From positions 5,646,501 through 5,710,500 of the forward strand of contig CM066315.1 of the NCBI GenBank assembly GCA_033807775.1: DNA of 64,000 bases. The letters are read 5' to 3'. Both the position numbers and the translations under genes were made by a program. The stretch comes from Saussurea involucrata. Its lineage: Eukaryota; Streptophyta; Magnoliopsida; Asterales; Asteraceae. Positions 12,701 to 22,739 of this stretch are shown here, piece after piece (the first letter of the stretch is position 1; each line of letters starts with the position of its first letter). The notes below the pieces were generated by a model. It worked only from the letters and a program-made list of their open reading frames with translations, was not told where the DNA came from and did not search any database.

Positions 12701-13322
12701 AAAATGCGGACAAAATTAGCAAGGAAATGTTCTTGTCTTCTTAGGAAAATAAATTCAATTGTGATCAACAAATAAAAGTCAAGTAGCAAAAATGAACTTG
12801 TAGAACGAAGTTATGCAAGAAATATATAAAGATTAGCAGAAGTGAGGCCATAATCTCAATTATCAAAGAACTAAAGAAAGGGTGAAGGATCATACCCTCA
12901 ACTATTCCAAGGATGTGGTGCATTATATTAAAACAAAAGGTAACATCTATCAATTAAAACCACTGTCCTCTATTGTCCATTTTCTGGACCCATCTTCATT
13001 GTTCTCACACGATACAAATGGAACTCATAAAATGAAACTAATAAAGGTATAGGAGCTAAGCTTTTCGCTCATATGTGAAAGGAAGGAAGACAAAATATAA
13101 TCCGATTTTAAAATGTCTGCATATAAATTAACTTATTAATACACAAGACAAGCAGGACTTACATCACTCCAATCAAGATCTGAGAATTTGCTCTCGAAAT
13201 GGCTTTCAGACTTCGGATATGGATCATTGAGTTCACGTTCTTGGTTAGGAGTCTCATCAACAGCCTGCAACACCGTCTATTAGAAACAATATATTTCTTT
13301 GATAGAATATGTTAAAACCAGA

Positions 13323-13362
<40 letters not shown>

Positions 13363-15099
13363 ATATACACGACGAGTGAGAAGAAGAGTTCAGGTGAGAA
13401 GGTAAGAAGGGATCTAGACCCTTCATCACTTTTAATCTCAAACCCACCTATGAATCGTGTTTGATACAGGGATTGATCCGATGAATCCCATCCTAATGTG
13501 CATCCATGGGTGGAGATCCCTTCTTACCCTTCTCACCATAACTTTCATTCTCATCGGAACCCAACCATATATATATATAAAAGAAGATATGAAATAGGAG
13601 CAGAATTTCTCCTAGAACATAATCATGTAACCAGATGGCAAAAAAACATGAAAACTTACAGAATATGTAAGTAACGTGTCTAGTATGGCATCAATATTGT
13701 CTTCTCCTGTTAATAAAAGACATCTTCTATATGATATATGAAAGCATGAATAGAAATCAAAACTAGATTATTACCAAGTTCCGCTATGACTTTAGTCACC
13801 ATTGCCTCAGGAAATCCCATCGTCATAAAGTGAAGAAATAGCTCGGAGGGGCATTTGCTAGAACTCGACTGCATCCACCAAATAAAGAAAAACGCAGTTA
13901 AGTTTGCAGAAATCCCACAATCCGGTGACCACCAACTTTCAATGAAAGGTACCCTATGCAAATCAATGAGATACGAGAAACCCGAACACAATAGATAGAT
14001 GGAAGATATTCCATTTGTTGTTTATCCATAACCAAATACATACATAGTCTACAGTTCTACTTGATCACATTATGCAAATAACAACTAAAAGCCATTTCAG
14101 AGTTCACATCTTGTGATGGGACGTACGAACCTAAAAGACACTATTCTTGGTATGAACATATACTAATGTTGAACAGCATATTACAAACTACTCCACTTAT
14201 ATGCCTGAAGTTGCAGCCCATCCTAAATAAAAACTCAATACCATCTGAGATCATGAGTCCAACAATGCTAATTCCAATACCAAAAGCTTTGTAGCAATGA
14301 GACCAAGATATCCTCTAAATGGACTAAAACCATTGGAAAAAATGTTTACTACCATGGCTTATAAGGCACTCATAGTTCACAATCACACCCTTCGTGGGAT
14401 AGTCTACCATTATTGTGTGCAATTATGTACTACCTCTCCAAATTCAGATATGGCAGCTCCATTAGTGCTGATAGGAACTGTGGAAACTGGTGATATATTA
14501 GCTATCTCCTGCTCATCGTCAGTATTCCAATCAATGTCATCGCTTCCTTCATGAGAAGAATTGTCATCCTACATACACATAAAGCCTTTAGAAGACACAA
14601 ACATGCTATACAATTAACTATGAAGTATACATGTTCTGAAATGAAAATGTTGAAATCAAATTTTTTTAGCATGATAGACATATGTAGATTACCACCGAGA
14701 ACTGTCGGATGCAAGCAGTGAGATTTTATGAAGCATTCTCAAGTAACTTCCATTATAGAAACCGATTGCCTTTAACCCAACTGTTACTAATTAAGTTTCA
14801 TGAATTGGTGGTCATGTTTCAATACTTATTGCTTACACTTCGTATCTATATTTGGCCATTCAAAAAGAAAAGGAAAAAACAACCGTAATTACATAAGTGA
14901 CCAACAGATTGAGCAACTAAAAACATGAGAACAATCTGCCATTCTCAAAATCTGATTATGTTGAACTTTCTTATGTCAGTTCATTTATACTATTTTCCTC
15001 GATTTTTTCACATGCTCTATTGTGTGGGTCCGTCTTTATCTCCTTAGAAGATCTTTAAATATAATCATACAAGAGCAAATCAATTGAACCACTTACCAT
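8695..15099 (-). CDS. DRM2-like: DRM-type de novo DNA (cytosine-5) methyltransferase, complete gene of 9 coding exons
   Basis: RNA-directed DNA methylation enzyme that adds methyl groups to cytosine in all contexts in the nucleus. Exons, read on the minus strand: 15099-15097 (ATG only), 14568-14434, 13868-13775, 13706-13660, 13264-13163, 12696-12597, 12021-11909, 11289-10570, 9129-8695. All introns are GT-AG, phases agree, and the joined frame is about 582 aa with no stop. UBA domains lie at about 54-90 (MGFPEAM) and 137-175 (MGYSPEEAS). Rearranged methyltransferase: motif VI ENV at 271-273, the HTRG..RYKGLGNAFQ block near 420-438, then motif I LFSGIGG near 462-468 and catalytic GGSPCNN with Cys542. 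The PCNN motif and two UBAs favour DRM1/2 over the catalytically altered DRM3. Introns are full of transposons, yet the coding frame is clean. A 5' UTR intron probably ends at about 15130. The DRM2 assignment is by motif recognition. Confidence 0.93.
9513..9724. mobile_element. MITE with about 40-bp terminal inverted repeats
   Basis: Left arm containing CAAACGAGAACGCTAACTAT pairs with its reverse complement near 9681-9722 over about 40 bases; the spacer is about 120 bp. The element sits between TA-rich tracts in DRM intron 8. No ORF. Superfamily not assigned. Confidence 0.7.
9725..9776. repeat. Compound microsatellite (TA)n(GA)n
   Basis: About 13 TA units run directly into about 13 GA units, between two MITEs in DRM intron 8. 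Confidence 0.95.
9779..9978. mobile_element. MITE family B, copy 1 (GTGAGAA ends)
   Basis: Imperfect terminal inverted repeats (GTGAGAA...GTTA.GGT.AGAAGGG and its complement before ATTCTCAC) enclose a core with GGGAATTGATCCG. Further copies are at 13375-13566, 38808-38993 and 61165-61285. The first two copies abut TA microsatellites. Confidence 0.6.
11421..11766. mobile_element. PIF/Harbinger-type MITE in DRM intron 7
   Basis: Begins GAGCATTTCCAGCAG and ends with the near complement GTTGAAGATGCTC; flanked by the 3-bp target duplication TTA (11418-11420 and 11767-11769), typical of Tourist/Harbinger elements. No ORF. The same GAGCATCTCC ends recur at 27386, 48352-48685 and 59144-59389. Confidence 0.7.
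12138..12528. mobile_element. MULE-type MITE, copy 1, in DRM intron 6
   Basis: Ends GGGAAATTGACC... and ...GGTCAATTTCCC with inverted similarity over about 45 bp including CAATTGGTCTCCTAG. Flanks TAGTAAAAG and TAGTAAGAA look like a decayed 9-bp target duplication. A related copy (37779-38194) sits in intron 2 of the polygalacturonase gene. Confidence 0.6.
13326..13360. repeat. (TA)n microsatellite
   Basis: Pure TA tract of about 17 units in DRM intron 4, just left of MITE family B copy 2. Confidence 0.9.
13375..13566. mobile_element. MITE family B, copy 2
   Basis: GTGAGAAG...TAAGAAGGGATCTAGACCC at the left pairs with GAGATCCCTTCTTACCCTTC...CTCATCGGAACC at the right. The core shares ATTGATCCG and CCCATCCTAATGTGCATCCA with copies 1 and 3. 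Lies in DRM intron 4 between TA tracts. Confidence 0.6.
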
Positions 15100-16169
15100 T
15101 TTTGCACAAGTTACAGGAATCCCACTCTGCAACAAATACTATTATGTAAAAGGAACAATGTTAGAATTTATATCAAAGCCAATACCAAATAAATCACTAT
15201 TTATGAACTAATAAATTTTCATTTAAGAAAGACAACAAGATCGCAGAACTCACTTGAAGCAACATTACATGAAAAATTCATCAAATCTAAAGCCCTAGAC
15301 AGAATAACCCCATATGTATGGTAAAAGTGATCCCACAAATCAACCTTGTACATCAGTGCCTCGTAGGCTCATACCACCATTAAATTACACAAATCCATTC
15401 AATCAACATACTATAACGTTAATAAATTGACCAAAATCCAAAACTCCACACAAGTATGATGAAAATGGTTCTCATTATGCATTTTTTAGTCGTATGGCGC
15501 AAATGTGCCATGCATAATGCGAATCATTTGTGACTTTTCCTGACTCATGGCATTTAAACATTTCCTTCTTGGTTATGTGAAGAGTAGACGACGGCATTTC
15601 AAGTAAATCGATCTAAAACTCCCCGATTTCAAGAACTAATAGAAGCACAGTTCAAAACTAAACCTAATGCTACTAAATAACCAAGATGAAACTGCAAATC
15701 TTCATGTGATATTATTAATATCATATTAATGCAAAAAAATACAATCTACGTTTTAGAAGCTAGATTCCTACAATGTATGAGATATCTTATCGGAATGAAA
15801 AGCACCGATCGAAAACCGATTTCTAGGTTAACTTCTCCAACAAGCTAGAAAAGTTGCAGGTAACTTGGGGCTGCCTACAATTTGAGAGAATCTCGATTCT
15901 CGAGACCGGCGCACGAAATCCCTCCAAAATCTCCAAATGGTAATATTTTTATATATTCTATTTCAATATTTAAATAAAAAAAGAGGATTTTGGATAATTT
16001 TTTGTCTCTACTTACTCTTTAAATGGATAATTCTTTAAAAATAAGTATTATGAAAGATAATTAATTTTTATTATATTTTATTAATAAGAAACTTTAAAAT
16101 AATATATTTAGCAGAAAAAATTAATATTTTGTTAAATAAATGTAAGATTTTATAATATAATTTATAAAA
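15100..16169. other. Upstream flank of DRM (5' UTR, promoter) up to the MULE
   Basis: No protein-like ORF. Contains the probable 5' UTR exon and intron of DRM and very AT-rich promoter sequence. The MULE insertion at 16170 lies about 215 bp upstream of the candidate TATA box. Confidence 0.5.
15947..15955 (-). promoter_or_regulatory. Candidate TATA box of the DRM gene
   Basis: On the minus strand TATATAAAA lies about 850 bases upstream of the start codon; the sequence just downstream is less AT-rich and could be the first non-coding exon, followed by a 5' UTR intron ending with TTGCAG at about 15130. Position-based inference only. Confidence 0.35.
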
Positions 16170-16562
16170 GGGAAATTAATTAAAATACCCAAAGTCAAAC
16201 CAACTGTTACCAAAATACCAAAAAAAAATTTCAATTTTGCAAAAATACCCAAAATACCCGCGATGGGGTCCCGCGATCGCGGGATACGCTGACGTGGCAC
16301 GTATTTTGGGCACAAATGCCCCGCGAAGCCCCTAAACTTTGGTCGCGGTGCACTTTTGGTCCCTGCCCGCGATCGCAGCCCGCGATGGCCCGCGATGGGC
16401 CAAAATTTACAGTTTTGGTCCCTGGAATTTTCAACTTTTGGTCCCTGAAAATTTACACTTTCAGCCCCTATACTTAGACGAATCTTGATGTTTTTACTGT
16501 TTTTTTCCACAATTATTGCAATTTAAAGACCGATTTGTGGTTGAAATTCAATTGCATGTTTC
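16170..16562. repeat. Left long TIR of the MULE
   Basis: Pairs with 20778-21138. Contains the palindromic block CCCGCGATCGCGGG (about 16270) and further GCGATCGC repeats in an otherwise AT-rich neighbourhood, and ends near GACCGATTTGTGGTTGAAAT. CpG-dense, so a likely methylation target. Confidence 0.85.
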
Positions 16563-16746
16563 AATCAATGTTAAATCAATGTTTTTGGAATATCGGTTTG
16601 TGGATGAAATGAGAGATTGGTTTTCTGATATGTTGGTTGTTTCATTCATAAATAGACATAAATTCAAGCCATAATTCTCACACAACGATTTCATTGTTGC
16701 AATATTTCTTTCTGCAATATTTTGTGTTTGAGATACTACTGAAAAA

Positions 16747-19309
16747 ATGAGTTCATATGTTGCAAAAGCTAAGCTATATTTCTGTTTTGATGGTGAATGG
16801 GTGCAAGATAACAATGAGTGGAATTTTGCTTATAAATCTAAGCATGGTGTTAAAGTGTCAGTAAACTATACTTATCAGAAGTTTGTTGCATACGCCATGC
16901 AAAAATGTGGAATCAACTCTTCTCATATTTGCAAGTTAGTGTTTAAAAATGGCGATGGGTCATTTGTGGATTTATCCAACGATGTGGATATCTCTACTTT
17001 TCTGCACCTTGCAGTCGATTCAGAAAGACCCCCATTAGTCTTTGTGTATCCCGGCGTATCCGACGGTGACGACGACGGTGACGACGACGGTGACGAGGAG
17101 GGTGACGACGACGAAGACCTCCAAATAGAGCAGCCTGATTCTCAACAACAACAACCACCACCACCATCACCACAACCACACGAATGGCGTACTGCTGGAG
17201 TTGCTGATGACGAAACCCACGTTTTCAGAACGGGTAATTCTGAAATAGACAGATCAGACACCGATAATGATGATCACGAAGAATATACCCCTAGTAGAAA
17301 ATCATGTAGTCAGATAAATGACTTTTTTGATATGCCCCCTATTCTTCCAGACTCCCATACCCAGACACAAAGCTACGAACCTACACCTTATATTCGTAGC
17401 GAAAGTTTAACAGCAGGTCAGATATTCGATTCGAAGGATCTCTTAGCAAGTCAGATCGGACTCAAGTTCTTGGAAGAGGGTTTCCAAAGTCGCGTGCGGG
17501 CATCTGACAAAATCAAATACGTAGTTGAATGTGCTAGAGAAAAGTGTGAGTGGAGGTTGTACGCGATTCACACGGGTCCCAAAGGAGGGGCGATAATGAT
17601 TAGAAAGTTGCACGACGTACACACTTGTACGAGGACACAACTTAATCCCCACCACAAACAAGCCGGCAAAAAGACTTTGGGTGCGATCCTGAAAAACAAA
17701 TTTCTTGATGTTAGCAGGTCATTGCGTCCAAAGGACATCGTCCACGACGTTCACCGGCAGTTCGGCGTCATGATTGATTACCACCAAGCGTGGCGTGCGC
17801 GCTGCCATGCACTGTTTATGGTGAGAGGCACGTTCGAGGAGTCGTATGAACGACTCTCGACATATTTATATAATTTGCAGATGCAGAACCCTGGTACTGT
17901 CACGCAGCTACGGACCGATTCACGTGGACGGTTTGAGATGTGCTTCGTGGCCCTTGGACCCGCGGTACGTATTTTAACACGTCATATGTTTACACATTAT
18001 AAACTATAACATTTACACATTATAAACTATAACATTTTAACCTATGTTTTTGCAGATCCGCACATTTCTGGCAAATCTGCGTCTTGTCCTGGTAATAGAC
18101 GCTGCCCATTTAAAGGGCCGTTACTTGGGTATGATGTTCCTGGCGGTTGCCATGGACAGGGATAACTCCATCGTTCCAGTAGCTTTCGGAGTAGGCAAGT
18201 ACGAAACCGGGGAGGAGTGGACTTGGTTTCTGTCCATGTTGAGACAAGCTATCGGAGACCCGCAAGGGTTGGTGTTTATGTCCGACAGGGCTCCTTCCAT
18301 AAGCGCTGCAATCTCTGCCATGTACCCAAATGCCCCTTACACCTTATGTTGTCGACATTTGGAGATGAACGCCAAAACCCAGGACAAATGTATTACCACC
18401 TACAAGGATGTCTACTGGAAGGCATGTAGAGCATATACGGCTTGGGAGTTTGACCGGTACATGAATCTTCTACGAGTTAGTGCCAACAAAGAAGCCAAAG
18501 TTATGGAGGATGTTGGACCGGAGAGGTGGTCCGCGGCCCATTTTCCTGGACAACGGTATGACATTCTGACCTCGAATAGTGCAGAGTCTGTGAATGCACT
18601 CTCCCGTTTTGCGCGTAGATGTCCGATTGTTAATCTTATGGACTACTTCCGGGCCTTTCAACAAGAGTGGTACCAAATTCGACGCCTAAAAGGAGCTAAG
18701 ATACAAAATGCACTCGCACCAACGGCGGAGAATATCGTTCAGTACAGGGCGCGTCGTGCGGCGACATGGCCGGTAAGAGCAATCGGGTATGGGAAGTACG
18801 AGGTGCATGATGACTATATTCACGCGATTGTGAATATGGAAGACCACCTTTGTTCGTGTCGCAAATGGGATAAATCTGGGTTACCGTGCGGCCATGCCAT
18901 CGCTGCAGCAACATATATGGGTCGTACAGATTGCAGCGACTTGGCTGTACCTTTCTTCACGTCCGAATATTACCGGAAAACATACGTGGAGGTAATAAAC
19001 CCAGCTGGACCCCCTGCAGCATGGGTGTATCCACCCGACCCGCTTCCACCATGCTATCCACCTTTAATGGATAAGAACAGGGCCGGGAGACCGAGAAAGA
19101 ACGACCGACGTCCATCACGTGGTGAAAGTTCGATACAACGAAGATGTACTCGGTGCCAATGCGTAGGACACACTCGTGGAGAGTGTCCAAATCCCGCCCC
19201 TTCAACCGTGCCAAGGAGACATTCTGTCAGTCACACCCCGGGCCCATCACAGCTTGAACCATATGGAACAAACCCTTATGATACTGTTGATCTAAACACT
19301 GATTTGTAA
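16747..19309 (+). CDS. MuDR/MULE transposase, two exons, about 823 aa
   Basis: Exons 16747-17964 and 18056-19309, joined by a GT-AG intron of 91 bp in phase 0; no stop in 823 codons. N-terminal PB1-like region (about 1-90), acidic Asp/Gly-rich and Gln/Pro-rich linkers, plant MuDR DNA-binding domain about 224-316, then the MULE transposase core with D421 (VIDAAHLKG), D483 (MSDRAPS), the C..H motif CCRH at 504-507 and E583 (NSAESVN), a SWIM zinc finger C672/C674/C684/H686, and a C-terminal CCHC knuckle 770-783 (CTRCQCVGHTRGEC). It cuts and inserts the element in the nucleus. All expected catalytic and zinc-binding residues are present. The minus-strand sibling at 49585-52367 has the same intron position but is broken. 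Confidence 0.92.
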
Positions 19310-19733
19310 ATGATATATATACACACATACATATGCTTCTAAATGAACATTGATAACACAGCTAGTTTGTAAATGATATATATATATTCGTATTATATAT
19401 TTACACACATAAAGAAAATAGGAGACCTTCAATTTTTCTTAGTATTTTCTTGACCTTGTTCTTGCATCCATGGCAGTGAATGTTAACTCTGAGTACACAT
19501 GTCTGTTTATATATTCATATTAGATACGTTTTAATTTTAACAAATTACACCATTATAGTTAATTATTTAATTTATGGTACATCTCATATTTTTTTTCAAT
19601 TTTGTTTTACACTCCTATCGCATTAACATAATAATCATATATTAACTAATTCATTAAATCGTTTTAAATTATTATTATTTGAATGTGTTTATAGATATCG
19701 TGAATGGCAATAGGAGAAGGTAGAATTGTTTAT

Positions 19734-19923
19734 AAATGGGGTTTTGACAAGTTGGTATCACTGGACTCATTTAAGAATTGTGAAAATGGGTATTTGGCGA
19801 ATGATGATTCATGTGTGTTTAAAACACTTCAACTCCAAACACACATGAATCATCATTCGTCAAATACCCATTTTCACAATTCTTAAATGAGTCCAGTGAT
19901 ACCAACTTGTCAAAACCCCATTT
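19734..19923. repeat. 87-bp near-perfect inverted repeat (hairpin) made of a captured MATH-domain gene fragment
   Basis: Left arm 19734-19820 and right arm 19837-19923 are complementary at 86 of 87 positions by eye, with a 16-nt loop. The left arm translates as a piece of a MATH/TRAF-like domain (FDKLVSLDSF..., GYLANDDSCVF). The same fragment, longer and not inverted, is at 43960-44100. The hairpin lies between the convergent 3' ends of the transposase and the second gene, so readthrough from either side would transcribe a foldback RNA. Confidence 0.9.
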
Positions 19924-20651
19924 CATATTGTATATATACACACACATACATATGCTTCTAAATGAACATTGATAACACAGCTAGTTTGTATTCCATCCAA
20001 CAAGCTCTTCATCTTCAATCTTTCTGACCCTTCTTCAATGGCTTCTGCTTTTGCAACCACGTATGTCCATTGTGTACCACAACCCGCACACACTTTAGCA
20101 AATGAGTTGAGGGTTGTCATATATTCTACAAGAGGAGTAGGCCCACGAATGAGGTAACCTCTGACTTGACCTTGCATGATGTATCCAACCTAACCGTGGT
20201 TCAGCGACTTAAAAACTACTTTTCAGAGAAATTAACAACAACAAAAAATACAAAACAACACAGTAAAAAAAATACAAATAACAACACAGTAAAAAAAATA
20301 CAAAACAAAAAAAAATATAACCACCACCTACTTAAAAATTGATTTAGTTTCATCAATCCTAGCTTGCTTCTCGTTTACCTTCGCTTGAATAATTGCGAAG
20401 TCTTGCAGAATATGGTGAATTGCTTCTTGTTCTCGACGAACACGAGCCTCCCGAGCTTTTATATCCCCTTTCATCCTTTTGATCTCCCTGTCTTCCTCTT
20501 CGATCTTTCTCAAATGGACTGCCTTCCTGTCCATCATTTTTTTCCACTCTTCTGTTAGTTCATCTATCTCCTTTTCCTTTTTTGCTATGGCGACCTCGAT
20601 TTGAGGTGGCATTTTTTCAGGAGTAGACTTAGGGTTTGATGACGATGCCAT
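19923..20651 (-). CDS. Second MULE gene, convergent to the transposase; coiled-coil protein of unknown function
   Basis: Predicted exons 20651-20379 and 20189-19923 (GT-AG intron, phase 0) give about 179 aa. Exon 1 alone is an open frame of 107 codons. Residues about 15-90 are highly charged with heptad-like Glu/Lys/Leu spacing (coiled coil). Exon 2 has a single CAGC motif and ends near the hairpin. I do not recognise the family. The position, antiparallel to the transposase gene inside the TIRs, recalls maize MuDR with mudrA and mudrB, but no sequence similarity to MURB is claimed. Translation is supported by frame agreement across the splice and by lack of stops. The damaged sibling MULE lacks this gene. 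Confidence 0.5.
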
Positions 20652-20777
20652 TTGTGGATGAAATGAGAGAAGAGAGAAATCAATTCAAAGAAAGAAAGCA
20701 AGAGAGAAATCAAGAAAGAAAGCAAGAGGAAGTGTGAATTGTGAATTGCATACTACTGATATTTATGGATGAAATCT

Positions 20778-21138
20778 CAAACATGCAAATGAATTTCAAC
20801 CACAAATCGGTCTTCAAAGTACAATAATTGTGGAAAAAAACAGTAAAAGAATGCAAGATTCGTCTAAGTACAGGGGCTGAAAGTGTAAATTTTCAGGGAC
20901 CAAAAGTGAAAATTTTGGTCCATCGCGGGCTGCGATCGCGGGCAGGGACCAAAAGTGCACCGCGGCCAAAGTTGAGGGGCTTCGCGGGGCATTTGGGGCC
21001 AAAATACGTGCCACGTCAGCCCTAGCCCGCGATCGCGGGATCCATCGCGGGTATTTTGGGTCATTTTTGCAAAATGAATTTTTTTTTTGGTATTTTGGTA
21101 ACAGTTGGTCAAATTTTGGGTATTTTAATTAATTTCCC
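20778..21138. repeat. Right long TIR of the MULE
   Basis: Inverse of the left TIR; includes CCCGCGATCGCGGG near 21030 and ends TTTTAATTAATTTCCC. Small differences from the left arm show slight divergence. Confidence 0.85.
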
Positions 21139-22239
21139 TTTATAAAATAAAGATTTTATTGAAGTTTACTGCAAATTTATTAGAGACTTACGATGTGTTC
21201 TCTAATCCGAATAGAAAAAAAAAGGAAATGGATTGAAAAGATAGGAAGATAAAAGAAAGGAAAGAAAAATAATTTTTTTATTTGTGTTTTCGAAAGAGAA
21301 AGAAATTGAAGGAAATAAAGAAAATAAAATGTTTTTTTGTGTTTTTGAACAGAAAATAAAGGAAAGAAAAAATGTCACTTTTACTAATATACCTTTAAAA
21401 ATGTTTTCTTTTTAAGGAAATATAGGGTAGTTTTGTAATTTTAAAAATTTCAATAAATTTTTTAAATGTTTTTAATTTATTTTCTTTCTTTTCCTTCCTT
21501 TTCCTCCCACATTTGGGAGGAAAGTTTTGGAAGTAAACTTATCATTAATTTCTTTCTGTTTCTTTTCCTTTCTCCCCTAAAAATTTTCGAGAACACGAGT
21601 TTTTTTTACTTTTCACCCATTTCCCTTTCTTTCCTTTCCTTCCTAAAATGAGTTTCGAGAACACAACATTAGAAGTCGTTTATCAAACGCTTACTCGGTT
21701 AAATATTTATCAAGTCACATTATCTTTACCGGATGAAGGTGGCAAGTACCAATAATTTTACCCGGTAAGAGTTAAGGCAAGGACCGGTAATGTCACCCGG
21801 TAAGTGATGACGAAGACTTTTACCACGGTTAACGCTTATCGGAAAATTGTTGCATACGATATCATTTTGATAAACTAAAACTTTATTTGATAAGTAAATA
21901 ATAGTGTTGAATTTTACCGGTAAACAATTACCCGAGTAAGCATTTACTAAAAGACCACTGGACTTAGATTTTTTATTATATATAACTTTTTGAAAAATCC
22001 GGGGATGGGCCAAGATATACAAAATATGTGTGTCAACGTGATATTTTATTAATGCATGATCATTTATTAACCTTGGTTGTAATTAAACTATCTATATTAT
22101 AATAAATATGATAAAGCTCGTAAAAATGATTCATTAGTGATATTTATTAGTGGATAATTCTTTAAAAACTAATACTTTTTTAAACGTAAAATTATTAGCT
22201 ATTGTATACAAGTTTGTATTTGAGCTTCATAAAACTTAA
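21139..22239. other. Gene-free AT-rich stretch with degraded repeats
   Basis: No coding signal. About 21190-21670 has poorly matched inverted ends (TGTTCTC.../...GAGAACACAAC) around purine/pyrimidine-rich sequence, probably an old MITE. About 21670-21960 contains repeated ACCGGTAA/TTACCCGG motifs like those at 61870-62520. Confidence 0.4.
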
Positions 22240-22240
22240 C

Positions 22241-22672
22241 CAGCTAATAAATGAAATCACACTTTTATGTCCAAGATGCTCGGAGGAGGTGGAATCGGTT
22301 AGTCACGCGCTTTTCAAATGTGAGGAAGTCAACAAGGTATGGCAAGCGGTGGCTCGATGGTGGAGAATTGACTTAAGCAACATCGGCTCGGTGGAGGATC
22401 TTTTAACATTTAGCAGCGGGATGGAAGATAACGAGGCTCGGCCTAAGCTATGGATGGAATTGGTGTGGTCGTTTATTTATTTAATATGGTCACACCGAAA
22501 CCGCATAGTTTTCGACAGGGATTCACGAAGATTGGAGGATATGTTTTTTGAGTTCCAGCGGCGAAGTTTCGAATGGATCGCAATGAGGACTCGAAGAAGT
22601 AGGATCGACTGGAATAGGTGGTTGGCAGCACCAAGATGTGCGCTGTCAGGCGCAGGTATCAACGACGAGTAG
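22241..22672 (+). pseudogene. C-terminal fragment of LINE ORF2 with zf-RVT domain
   Basis: Reads CPRCSEEVESVSHALFKC followed by VWQAVARWW, the zinc-binding domain (zf-RVT) found after the reverse transcriptase in plant L1 elements, then the usual WSFIYLIWSHRNRIVF block. Reverse transcriptase and endonuclease are absent, so this is a 5'-truncated, inactive copy. The frame ends with TAG at 22670-22672. Confidence 0.85.
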
Positions 22673-22739
22673 GAGTTACTCCGATCAGATAGCGTCGGAA
22701 GGCTGTGAGACGACATCAGATTCTGTTGGTGGTCTCCAG

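Larger units (their letters stand above)
16170..21138 (+). mobile_element. Complete autonomous-looking MULE (Mutator-like) transposon
   Basis: 4969 bp flanked by a perfect 9-bp target duplication TTTATAAAA (16161-16169 and 21139-21147). Terminal inverted repeats of about 360-390 bp start GGGAAATTAATTAAAATACC. Contents: spliced transposase gene on the plus strand, a captured MATH-gene hairpin, and a convergent second gene on the minus strand. The perfect TSD, long conserved TIRs and open frames suggest a recent, possibly still active insertion. A damaged sibling is at 49113-52894. Confidence 0.93.

Noticed and set aside
12317..12789. ORF extending the second DRM UBA exon through 12433
   Set aside because: It reads through the donor at 12596 into the MITE; family alignment and phase favour splicing to the exon at 12021.
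17000..17180. Minus-strand ORF rich in Val and Arg
   Set aside because: Complement of the GAC-repeat acidic linker of the transposase.
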